A stretch of 64,000 bases of DNA, from positions 1-64,000 of the forward strand of contig NZ_JAIOAB010000035.1 in NCBI RefSeq assembly GCF_019890635.1, read 5' to 3'. The DNA comes from Streptomyces sennicomposti. Lineage in GTDB: Bacteria; Actinomycetota; Actinomycetes; Streptomycetales; Streptomycetaceae. This document shows, in pieces, positions 17,532-24,929 of the stretch. The first letter of the stretch is position 1. Each line of letters starts with the position of its first letter. Both the position numbers and the translations under genes were made by a program. Below the pieces are notes generated by a model. It saw nothing but the letters and a program-made list of their open reading frames with translations, did not search any database and was not told the DNA's origin.

Positions 17532-18616
17532 GCGTGCTCCAACTGGTCTTCGCCGCGCTGCTCGTGCTCGTCAACGGCTTCTTCGTCGGCGCCGAGTTCG
17601 CGCTCGTCTCCGTCCGCCGCAGCCAGATCGAACCGCTCGGCACCGCCCGCGCCCGCCAGGTGCTGCACGGCCTGGAGCGGCTGCCGCAGATGATGGCCGC
17701 CGCACAGTTCGGCATCACCGTCTGCTCGCTGACGCTCGGCGCCGTCGCCGAACCCACGGTCGCGCATCTGCTCGAACCGGTGTTCAGCTGGATGCGGCTG
17801 CCGCACGGCCTGATCCACCCCCTCGGCTACGTCCTCGCGCTCGCCGCCGTGGTCTTCTTCCACCTCGTCATCGGCGAGATGGTGCCGAAGAACCTGGCGA
17901 TGGCCGCCCCCGAGAAGGCCGCGCTCTGGCTCGCCCCCGGGCTGGTCGCCTTCGCCCGCCTGTGCAAGCCCGTCACGGTGGCGCTCGGCGCCTGCGCCCA
18001 GGGCATCCTGCGGCTCTTCCGCGTCGAGCCCAAGGACGAGGTGGAGGCCGTCTTCACCAGCGTCCAGCTCGGCCGGCTGGTGGAGGACTCCGGGCAGGCC
18101 GGTCTGCTGGACCCGGAGGAGCAGGAGCGGCTGGAGGACGCGCTGGAACTGGGTTCCCGCCCGGTCCTGGACGTGCTGCTGCCCCGCGAGAAGCTGGTGA
18201 CGGTCCCGCCGTCGGTCACCCCCGGCGAGATCGTCGCGCTGACCGCCCGCACCGGCTACTCCCGCTTCCCGGTCACCGCGCGGAACGGTTCCTTCATGGG
18301 CTTCCTGCACGTCAAGGACGTCCTCGACGCGGAGGACTCCGACCGGGCCGTACCGCAGCGGATATGGCGTCCCATGCCGACGCTGAGGTCCGAACTCCCG
18401 CTGGACGACGCCCTGACGGTCATGCGCCGCGCCGCCACCCATCTGGCGCAGGTCGCGGACGCCTCCGGCCGGGTGCTCGGCGTGGTGGCCCTGGAGGACG
18501 TCCTGGAGCTCCTCGTCGGCGAGGTCCGCGACCCCGCCCACCGCATCGCCACCGAGATCCGGCTCACCGAGCCGAGGGGCAGCGGGGAACCGGAGGAGAG
18601 AGTCCTGGCGACCTAG
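17528..18616 (+). CDS. CNNM/CorC-type hemolysin family protein, short form
   Basis: 362 aa. It has the DUF21 membrane domain (LVNGFFVGAEFALVSVRRSQIE; FHLVIGEMVPKNLAM) and a CBS pair (FPVTARNGSFMGFLHVKDVLD; LEDVLELLVGEVRDPAH). It ends soon after the second CBS domain, so the CorC_HlyC domain of its partner is absent. It overlaps the previous gene by 4 bp, so the two are translationally coupled and probably form a hetero-oligomer in the membrane. Divalent cation transport or homeostasis is the family role; the specific ion is unknown. Confidence 0.87.
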   Translation: MSVLQLVFAALLVLVNGFFVGAEFALVSVRRSQIEPLGTARARQVLHGLERLPQMMAAAQFGITVCSLTLGAVAEPTVAHLLEPVFSWMRLPHGLIHPLGYVLALAAVVFFHLVIGEMVPKNLAMAAPEKAALWLAPGLVAFARLCKPVTVALGACAQGILRLFRVEPKDEVEAVFTSVQLGRLVEDSGQAGLLDPEEQERLEDALELGSRPVLDVLLPREKLVTVPPSVTPGEIVALTARTGYSRFPVTARNGSFMGFLHVKDVLDAEDSDRAVPQRIWRPMPTLRSELPLDDALTVMRRAATHLAQVADASGRVLGVVALEDVLELLVGEVRDPAHRIATEIRLTEPRGSGEPEERVLAT

Positions 18617-18643
18617 CCGGCGTACGGGCCGCCTGGAGTCCGT

Positions 18644-18691
18644 AGTACGGGCTGTCCCGAGTACGGGAGTACGGGCTGTCCGGAGTACGGG
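18644..18691. repeat. Tandem 24-bp repeat, two copies
   Basis: Copy 1 (18644-18667) and copy 2 (18668-18691) differ at one base and each contain AGTACGGGCTGTCC. They lie between the convergent stops of the CNNM pair and the AAA gene. AGTACGGG also occurs within each unit, so the unit can partly fold on itself and may help end transcription. Confidence 0.75.
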
Positions 18692-18713
18692 GGCGGGGCC
18701 GCGGGGTCCGTCG

Positions 18714-20585
18714 TCACAGTGCCGACGGATCCTGCGGCCCCCGCCCCGACAGCACCTCGCCGTAGGCCTGCATCAGGTCCGGCAGCCGCAGGGTCGCCAG
18801 ATCGTCCCGGGACAGCTCGCCCGGGTACGCCGACAGCCTGAGGTCGCGGTAGGCGCAGCTCTTCTCGTACAGCGTCCGCAGGAAGCGCCCGTTGCCCAGC
18901 TCGTCGATCCAGTCCTGGTCGACCACGTGCCCGGCGATCGAGCGCAGCTCGTCCAGCGCCTCGTCGTCCCACACATCGCCGTTCTCCGCGGCGAGCACCT
19001 TGCCGATCTCGGTCAGCTCCAGCGGCCGGTACGACGGGAAGTCCACCCGGGTGGTGAAGCGGGACGACAGCCCGGGGTTGGCGGCCAGCAGCCGGTCCAT
19101 CCCCTCCGGATAGCCGGCCAGGATCACCACCAGGTGGTCGCGGTTGTCCTCGGCCCGCTTCAGCAGCACCTGCAGCGCCTCGTCGCCGTAGGCGTCGCCC
19201 TTGCCGTACCCGGAGTTGGACAGCGAGTAAGCCTCGTCCACGAAGAGGACCCCGCCGATCGCCGAGTCGATCAGCTCGTTGGCCTTGACCGCCGTCTGCC
19301 CCAGGTACTCGCCGACCAGGTCGGCGCGCTGCGCCTCCACCAGATGGTCGCCGCCGAGCAGCCCGAGCGCGTAGAACACCCGGCCCAGGATGCGGGCGAC
19401 CGTGGTCTTGCCGGTCCCCGACGGGCCGGAGAAGACGAAGTGCCGCTTCGGCGGCTGCACCGGCAGCCCCTGCCCGGCCCGCAGCCGGGCCATGTTGAGC
19501 TGTGCGGACAGCGCCTTGACCTGCCGTTTCACCGGCTCCAGCCCGACCATCCGCTCCAGCTCGGCGAGCGCCTGCTCCAGCAGCGCCGGATCGGTCGGAC
19601 CGCTCGGCGGCGGCCCGGCGGCGGAGGCGGCCCGTTCGCGCACCGCCGGATCGGCCACCGGCGGGAACGCGGCGCCGGGCGGCGGCTCGGGTTCGCCGCC
19701 GAGCCTCAGATCGCGGCCCTCGGCGCCGAAGACCGGGTCCAGCAGGTCCGGTCCGTCCACCGTGTCCTGGCCGCCGGCCCCGGAGAGCGTGATCGCCGCG
19801 AGGTCGGCCGCGTCGTCGTACCCGTCGCCCTCGGCTATCGCCGCCAGCCGCGCCGAGGTGTCCATGAAGGCCGGGTCCACCCGGTGCACCGCCCGGTACA
19901 GCGGCAGGGCCGCGGCGCTGCGGCCGGTGCCCTCGTGCGCCCTGGCCAGCCAGTACCGCAGCTCCTTGCGCTGCGGCTGCTCGCTGCGGCACCGCATCAG
20001 CGCCGCCGCGAGCAGCGGCTCGGCCTGCCCGAACATCTCCAGCCGCACCCGGGCCATCCCGCCGAACAGCCCGGCCTCGATGCCGAGCATCGGATCGTCC
20101 ACCAGGGGGTCGGTGTGCCGGACGAGCTGTTCCCAGTCCTTGACCAGATAGGCGCGGCAGGCGTGCAGGAACCGGACCTGGGGATCGGTGTCCACGGGCG
20201 GCAGACCGGCCAGCGCCCGGTCCAGCTCGGGCACATGCCGCCCGTCCAGCCAGTGCGAGGCGTGGGCGAGCAGCAGATCGCGCGGGCTCTCCAGCACCGG
20301 CTGCACCCACCAGCCCAGCCAGTACCAGGAGTTGAGGCTGCGGCGGTGCCGGGAGCGCTGCTCGCCGAAGCGGTCGCGGTGCCGGAACATCCTCAGCAGC
20401 GCGGTCGTCGTGTCGACGCGCAGCGCGTGCAGCCCGAGCCAGCCGTCGGCCATGCCGGGGTCCATCCGCACCGCGGCCCGGAACTCCTCCTCCGCCTGCG
20501 GATAGGCGCCCATGGTGTAGGCGTCCACGCCTCGCAGCCAGGCCAGGTCGGCCGGGGCCTTCGTGCCCTGCGTGCCGAAGTCCAT
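18714..20585 (-). CDS. CbxX/CfqX-type AAA ATPase with N-terminal TPR-like domain (EccA-like)
   Basis: 623 aa from ATG 20585 (MDFGTQGTKAPADL), preceded by a GGGGGA site; the frame is open further upstream. Residues 1-~330 are helical TPR-like repeats. The C-terminal AAA domain has Walker A (FSGPSGTGKTTVARILG, about residue 385), Walker B (GGVLFVDEAYSLSNSG), sensor VVILAGYPEGM and an SSRFTTRVDFPSY arginine-finger region. This layout equals EccA of type VII secretion and the CbxX rubisco-activase relatives, but no ESX genes are nearby. It is more likely a general remodelling ATPase. A probable small RNA lies ~280 bp upstream on the same strand. Confidence 0.82.
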   Translation of the reverse strand: MDFGTQGTKAPADLAWLRGVDAYTMGAYPQAEEEFRAAVRMDPGMADGWLGLHALRVDTTTALLRMFRHRDRFGEQRSRHRRSLNSWYWLGWWVQPVLESPRDLLLAHASHWLDGRHVPELDRALAGLPPVDTDPQVRFLHACRAYLVKDWEQLVRHTDPLVDDPMLGIEAGLFGGMARVRLEMFGQAEPLLAAALMRCRSEQPQRKELRYWLARAHEGTGRSAAALPLYRAVHRVDPAFMDTSARLAAIAEGDGYDDAADLAAITLSGAGGQDTVDGPDLLDPVFGAEGRDLRLGGEPEPPPGAAFPPVADPAVRERAASAAGPPPSGPTDPALLEQALAELERMVGLEPVKRQVKALSAQLNMARLRAGQGLPVQPPKRHFVFSGPSGTGKTTVARILGRVFYALGLLGGDHLVEAQRADLVGEYLGQTAVKANELIDSAIGGVLFVDEAYSLSNSGYGKGDAYGDEALQVLLKRAEDNRDHLVVILAGYPEGMDRLLAANPGLSSRFTTRVDFPSYRPLELTEIGKVLAAENGDVWDDEALDELRSIAGHVVDQDWIDELGNGRFLRTLYEKSCAYRDLRLSAYPGELSRDDLATLRLPDLMQAYGEVLSGRGPQDPSAL

Positions 20586-20864
20586 CACGTCCCCCACAAA
20601 CCGTGCCCCCGTAGGTTCGCCGCCGGACCGTCGCCCGGCGGCTGCCTCTGGTCGAACCGCTGTGCCGCGGACCGGAGTTGCAGGTGCGCGAAGCAGCCGC
20701 TCGAAGGTCGCACCGAGGGCATCGTACCCGTGGGGGCGGCGCCCGCCGTAGGGTGCCGCAGGGGGCGTTCGACGAGGTGGGAGCGCGGGGCGCGCGCCCC
20801 GTCCGGTCACCCACGGTGATCACATGGCCCCGCGCGGCGCTCGTGGACCGGCTTCAGGGCAGAA

Positions 20865-20931
20865 CGAAGCCCCCGGTCACGGGGGAACAACCGGGGGCTT
20901 CGCGTCAGCGGGCGGTCCTCGATGACCGCAC
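20865..20931 (-). ncRNA. Predicted ~70-nt small RNA or terminated leader
   Basis: Transcription from the promoter at 20938-20967 would begin near 20931. The RNA first folds GCGGTC with GACCGC (20924-20929 with 20912-20917), then a perfect 13-bp stem (20890-20902 with 20865-20877, 12-nt loop) followed by TTCTG on the minus strand. This looks like a short independent RNA closed by an intrinsic terminator. Alternatively it is an attenuated leader of the AAA gene, or the end of the upstream kinase transcript. An 18-codon ORF begins at the ATG at 20932-20934 on the minus strand, right at the predicted start site, and runs into the terminator. Confidence 0.5.
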
Positions 20932-20937
20932 ATTGAG

Positions 20938-20967
20938 AACGTAAGACCTGTACGGCCCCCGGGTCAA
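20938..20967 (-). promoter_or_regulatory. HrdB-type promoter of the predicted small RNA
   Basis: On the minus strand TTGACC (20967-20962) and TACGTT (20943-20938) are spaced by 18 bp. This is close to the Streptomyces vegetative consensus and unusual for a region without an ORF start. Confidence 0.6.
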
Positions 20968-21155
20968 GCGGAGTTGGGGCACTGCGCCGAGTTCCCCGGC
21001 GGGGATCTTCACAAGTTCAGCACACTGCCGATGATCCGTCACGGTGCGTCATTTCCTGGTCCGGTCCAAGGGGCGCGACGGGGCCGGGGACCGGGACCGA
21101 TTCCGGGACGCGCCAGCGGATCAGGGTCCGGTGCGGTTGCGGGCGCACGGCCGGA

Positions 21156-21731
21156 TCAGCGGCCGGCGGCCGGTCCCGGCGCCACCTCGTACCCCGACTC
21201 CCGCTGCCGCACCAGGAGGTCGGCGAACGGCCGGGACGGATCGGCCGCGAAGTGCCGCCGTTCCGCCGCAGTCCACCCGGTCCAGAACTCCCGCTGCTCC
21301 TCGCCGTCCCGCGCCCGGCCCCGCGCCCAGGACTCCTCGCGGGGCAGCTCCATCCACAGCAGCCGGGCCAGATACGGGCGCAGCGCCCGGCGGCCGGCGC
21401 CGACGCCCTCGACCAGGATCACGGGCGCGGGCGCCAGCGCGCGGGGCGGCGAGAAGCGCCGGGCGCGCCAGTCGTAGGGGGAGTAGTGCGCGGTGGCCCC
21501 GCGCGCCAGCGGCTCGATCACCTCGGTCAGCAGCCGCCCGTCCCAGGCGAACAGCTCCTCGTGGCTCGCGATGTCGTCCAGGTGCAGTACCGGGGCGCCG
21601 CCCAGGGCCGCGGCCAGGCGCCCGGCGAACGTGGACTTCCCGGAGCCCGCGTGCCCGTCGACGCCGACCAGGCGGACCGGGCCGCAGGACGGCGGAAGGC
21701 GGCGGAGCTGAGCGGCGAGGGCGCGGATCAC
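21156..21731 (-). CDS. Uridine kinase-like P-loop kinase
   Basis: 191 aa if started at GTG 21731 (VIRALAAQL). The frame is open to 21857, but that part covers the A+T-richer promoter region. A P-loop GVDGHAGSGKST (Lys32) sits near the N-terminus, followed by LHLDDIASHEELFAWD with the acidic catalytic residue. A Tyr-rich YSPYDWRARRFSPP loop and VILVEGVGAG strand are as in the uridine kinase/PRK family. The substrate may be a nucleoside or another small alcohol. It is a stand-alone gene. The start is uncertain. Confidence 0.7.
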   Translation of the reverse strand: MIRALAAQLRRLPPSCGPVRLVGVDGHAGSGKSTFAGRLAAALGGAPVLHLDDIASHEELFAWDGRLLTEVIEPLARGATAHYSPYDWRARRFSPPRALAPAPVILVEGVGAGRRALRPYLARLLWMELPREESWARGRARDGEEQREFWTGWTAAERRHFAADPSRPFADLLVRQRESGYEVAPGPAAGR

Positions 21732-21955
21732 GGTTCCCGGAGTGCGTGGGCGAGGCGGCTGGCATATATCGCCGGAACATTCTAGGGGCCGTACGCGCCG
21801 GACCGTGCCCCGCCCCGAATTAGTGGCGGATTGAACCATCCGGTGAGCGCCCGTCACACCACGCCGGAATCACGCCGATCCGGCGGTGAACATGTCGGAA
21901 TTCGCGTTCCGGTTGTGCCCCGTGCTGAGTAAAGTGCCGGTGGTGCAACCATGAG

Positions 21956-22933
21956 GTGCCGTACGGGGACGGACGGGGGAAGATGGCCGCCGGGTTGTTC
22001 GAAGGGCAGTACGTCTGGCATCCGGCGGCGGACGACCGGACGCTCGCGAGCGTCTGCGTCGACGTCCGGGCCGGCCGCTGGGCCCGCGCGCGGACCGCCC
22101 TCGCCGAGACCCGCGGCGACCACGCCCTGCGCGCCCACCGTTCCCTGGTGCTGGCCTCCGAGGCCGCCGACTCCGACCTCGCCGAGCGCTGGCTGGCCGA
22201 GGAGCCCGCGCCCGAGGCCGCGCTGCTGTGGGCGAGGGTCGCGGTGCTGCGGGCGCTGCGCGCCGCCGACGCCCGCGACGACCGGGCCGAACCACTGGAG
22301 CGGATAGCGCTGTCGGCCTGTGACCGGGCCTCCGCGGCCGACCCCGCCGACCCCACGCCCTGGGTCGCCAAGCTGGCCATGGCCCGGCTGCACCGGCTGC
22401 GCGACCCGGCCCCGCGCGGCCTGCTCACGGCGCCGCCGGGACCCTGGCGGCTGTTCGCGCACATCCTGTCCCTCGACCCCTGGCACCGCGAGGCCCACCA
22501 CCGCTTCCTGGCCTTCTTCTTCGCCCGCTACGGCGGCTCGGTCAACGCCGCCTGGGACGTCGCCGCCTTCCTGGCGCAGCGCGCGCCCGCCGACTCCGCG
22601 CTGCGGCTGCTGCCGCTGGTCGCCCTGGTGGAGAGCTTCGATCCCGCGCGGCTGCTGGCCGACCGGGTCTGGGAGCAGCCGCAGTGGCGCTCCACCGCCC
22701 TCGCCGTCCACCGCGACTGGCTGCCGGCCGTGGCCGGCTACCGCTTCACCCCGGTGCTCGACCTGGCCTACCTCGCCCACGCCCTGGTCATGTCCCGGCG
22801 CGAACCCGAGGCCCGGGCGGCCCTGACCGCCATGGGGCCCTACGCCTCCCGCATGCCGTGGTGCGTCTTCGGCGACCCCGTCGAACAGCTCTCCCGGGCC
22901 CGGCGCGCCTGCGGTCTGCCGGTGCCCCCTTGA
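21956..22933 (+). CDS. Hypothetical protein, DUF4034-like helical repeat
   Basis: 325 aa, or 316 aa from ATG 21983. Mostly alpha-helical with Ala/Leu/Trp spacing: an RWARARTALAE opening, ASEAADSDLAERWLAEEP, then LDPWHREAHHRFLAFFFARYGG and VNAAWDVAAFLAQRAP. This pattern resembles the actinobacterial DUF4034 proteins (helical, TPR-like), which have no assigned function. No signal peptide. It is divergent from the kinase gene. Neither candidate start has a good ribosome site; the 21956 GTG is listed as the longest. Confidence 0.6.
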   Translation: MPYGDGRGKMAAGLFEGQYVWHPAADDRTLASVCVDVRAGRWARARTALAETRGDHALRAHRSLVLASEAADSDLAERWLAEEPAPEAALLWARVAVLRALRAADARDDRAEPLERIALSACDRASAADPADPTPWVAKLAMARLHRLRDPAPRGLLTAPPGPWRLFAHILSLDPWHREAHHRFLAFFFARYGGSVNAAWDVAAFLAQRAPADSALRLLPLVALVESFDPARLLADRVWEQPQWRSTALAVHRDWLPAVAGYRFTPVLDLAYLAHALVMSRREPEARAALTAMGPYASRMPWCVFGDPVEQLSRARRACGLPVPP

Positions 22934-22962
22934 GGCCCCGAGCCCTGAGCCCGTGAGGCCCC

Positions 22963-22986
22963 GGGGTCCCGAGCCCCTGGGACCCC
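22963..22986 (+). terminator. Hairpin after the DUF4034-like gene
   Basis: GGGGTCCC (22963-22970) and GGGACCCC (22979-22986) form a perfect 8-bp stem with an 8-nt loop, 30 bp after the stop. No U tract follows, as is common in Streptomyces. Confidence 0.5.
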
Positions 22987-23072
22987 GAGCCCTCGAGCCC
23001 GCCCCGCGCCGGTGTCGCCCGCCGGGGGAGACCCGACCCGAATCAGCCACTCACCGAGAGGAAGGCCCCGCC

Positions 23073-24632
23073 GTGTCACCACGCAGAACGGCCCAGCGCG
23101 TCAGGACCACCGGAACCCACCGGGCCCGCGGCGGGGCGGAGGTGAACGCGCTCGACGACGACGCCACCCTGCACGCCATGGGCTATCCGAGGAAACTCAC
23201 CCGGCGTTTCAAGGCCTTCGACAATTTCGCGATCTCCTTCACCATCATCAATGTCTTATCGGGAATTTTCTCGTCCTTCGGATTCGGAATGAACGCGGGC
23301 GGCCCGCGCGTTCTCGTGTTCGGCTGGATAGGCGTCTCCGTGATGGTGCTGTTCGTCGGCGCGGCCATGGCGGAAGTCGCCTCCGCCTATCCGACGAGCG
23401 GCGCGCTCTATTTCTCCGCCGGGAAACTCGCCAAGCGGCACAAGGGCGCCTGGTCCTGGTTCACCGGCTGGCTCAACTTCGTCGGCCAGATCGGCGGCAC
23501 CGCCGCCACCGGCTACGCCGCGGCCACCTTCATCCAGGCCTTCCTCGCCCTCCAGTGGTCGTCGTACCGGCCCACCGCCCACCAGACGGTGCTGATCACC
23601 GCCCTGATCATCGTTCTCCAGGGCCTGGCCAACACCCGCGCCGTCCACCTGGTCGCCGTGCTCAACCGGATCTCCGTGTGGTGGCTGCTGATCGGGCTGG
23701 TGGTGATCGTGACCACCCTCGTCGCCGTGCCCGACCAGCACCGGCCGGTCTCCTTCGTCACGCATTTCGCGAACAACACCGGTTTCACCAGCGGCCTTTA
23801 CGGCGGCATGCTCGGACTGCTGGTCACCAGCTGGACCTTCACCGGCTTCGACGGCAGCTTCCACATGTCCGAGGAAACGGTCCGCGCCACCGTCAACGCC
23901 CCCAGGGGCATCACCCGAGCCATCGGCTGGTCCGCGCTCACCGGACTGGTCCTCATGCTGGCCCTCGTCACCGGCATCGGCGACTACGACCGGCAGGCGA
24001 GCGCGGACGCGCCTCCGGTGCAGATCCTCATCGACGCCCTCGGCCAGGCCACCGCGAAGGCGCTCCTGCTGATCGTCATCGGGGCGATGCTCTTCTGCGG
24101 TCTGGCCAACCTCACCAGCAACACCCGGCAGATCTTCGCCTTCTCCCGGGACGGCGCCATGCCCGGCTCCCGCTGGTGGCACTCGGTCTCCCCGCGCACC
24201 CGCACCCCGGTCAAGGCGGTCTGGCTCGCGGTGGCCTGCTCGCTCGCCCTGGTCCTGCCCGGCTGGTGGTCGCACACGGCGTTCACCGCCATCGTCAGCG
24301 TCAACGTCGTGGGGCTCTTCCTCGCCTACGCCGTCCCGATCCTGCTGAGGCTGCGGCTCGGCGACGAGTTCCGGCCCGGCCCGTGGAACCTCGGCCGCTG
24401 GGGCCGGCCGGTCGGCGTGGTCGCGGTCACCTGGATCGCGCTGAGCAGCGTGCTGTTCATGCTGCCGCAGGCCGCGCCGCTGACCGTCGACTCCTTCAAC
24501 TACGCGCCCATCGCCCTCGCCGTCGTCCTGCTGGTGGCCACCGTCTGGTGGTTCGCCACCGCCCGCCGCCGCTTCCAGGGACCGGTGAGCTACGGCCGCC
24601 CGGACGAGGTCGCGGCGATGGATCTGATCTGA
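23073..24632 (+). CDS. APC superfamily amino acid permease (contains a TTA codon)
   Basis: 519 aa from GTG 23073, with GAGAGGAAGG upstream. About 12 membrane segments. The first (FAISFTIINVLSGIFSSFGFG) and GGPRVLVFGWIGVSVMVLFVGAAMAEVASAYPTSGALYF match the amino-acid/choline or GABA permease group. A FTGFDGSFHMSEET block matches helix 6. Codon 62 (23256-23258) is TTA, the rare leucine codon read by the bldA tRNA, so expression may depend on development. Bases 23200-23330 are visibly less G+C-rich than neighbours. The substrate is unknown; no catabolic genes adjoin. Confidence 0.88.
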   Translation: MSPRRTAQRVRTTGTHRARGGAEVNALDDDATLHAMGYPRKLTRRFKAFDNFAISFTIINVLSGIFSSFGFGMNAGGPRVLVFGWIGVSVMVLFVGAAMAEVASAYPTSGALYFSAGKLAKRHKGAWSWFTGWLNFVGQIGGTAATGYAAATFIQAFLALQWSSYRPTAHQTVLITALIIVLQGLANTRAVHLVAVLNRISVWWLLIGLVVIVTTLVAVPDQHRPVSFVTHFANNTGFTSGLYGGMLGLLVTSWTFTGFDGSFHMSEETVRATVNAPRGITRAIGWSALTGLVLMLALVTGIGDYDRQASADAPPVQILIDALGQATAKALLLIVIGAMLFCGLANLTSNTRQIFAFSRDGAMPGSRWWHSVSPRTRTPVKAVWLAVACSLALVLPGWWSHTAFTAIVSVNVVGLFLAYAVPILLRLRLGDEFRPGPWNLGRWGRPVGVVAVTWIALSSVLFMLPQAAPLTVDSFNYAPIALAVVLLVATVWWFATARRRFQGPVSYGRPDEVAAMDLI

Positions 24633-24791
24633 GGCCCAGGGGGACAGGGGCCGGGGGCCGGGGGAGCGCCCGGGAAGCACCGTTCCGCCGGACGGCCCCC
24701 GGACCTCGGCCCCCGGACCCCGTCTCCGTCCCCGGACTCGGGACGGGGACGGGGGCGGCCGGGGAAGCGGGACACACCCGCTGGTCACGCC

Positions 24792-24813
24792 AGTGGTCGA
24801 GACCAATATTGGT
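24792..24813. promoter_or_regulatory. DasR-like element overlapping a 12-bp perfect palindrome
   Basis: AGTGGTCGAGACCAAT (24792-24807) matches 14 of 16 bases of the DasR element AGTGGTCTAGACCACT. It overlaps ACCAATATTGGT (24802-24813), a perfect 12-bp palindrome that is strikingly A+T-rich for this genome. Both lie ~125 bp before the secreted C39-like protein gene. The rest of 24633-24929 is G+C-rich terminator-like sequence after the permease. Regulation by DasR is inference. Confidence 0.45.
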
Positions 24814-24929
24814 GGGCGTGGCGTGCGCCGTAGTGCTGGCAGGAGCAGGCCGCCGCGGCCATAGTGGGCGCAACGCCGTGCACGGACCGCCCATCCGCCC
24901 CGACTCGGACACCCGGGGGTTCCCCGCCC

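Larger units (their letters stand above)
20586..21155. other. Intergenic region with a predicted small RNA or attenuator
   Basis: 570 bp between two minus-strand genes. It contains a strong minus-strand promoter (20938-20967), a two-hairpin transcript ending in a perfect 13-bp terminator stem (20865-20902), then ~280 bp of ordinary sequence before the AAA gene. GGGTACGATG near 20725 on the minus strand may hold a second promoter for that gene. No tRNA features were found. Confidence 0.55.

Noticed and set aside
20865..21155. tRNA gene near the strong hairpin
   Set aside because: No cloverleaf, no T-loop GGTTCGA-type sequence and no anticodon stem could be drawn. The hairpin is a terminator-type stem.
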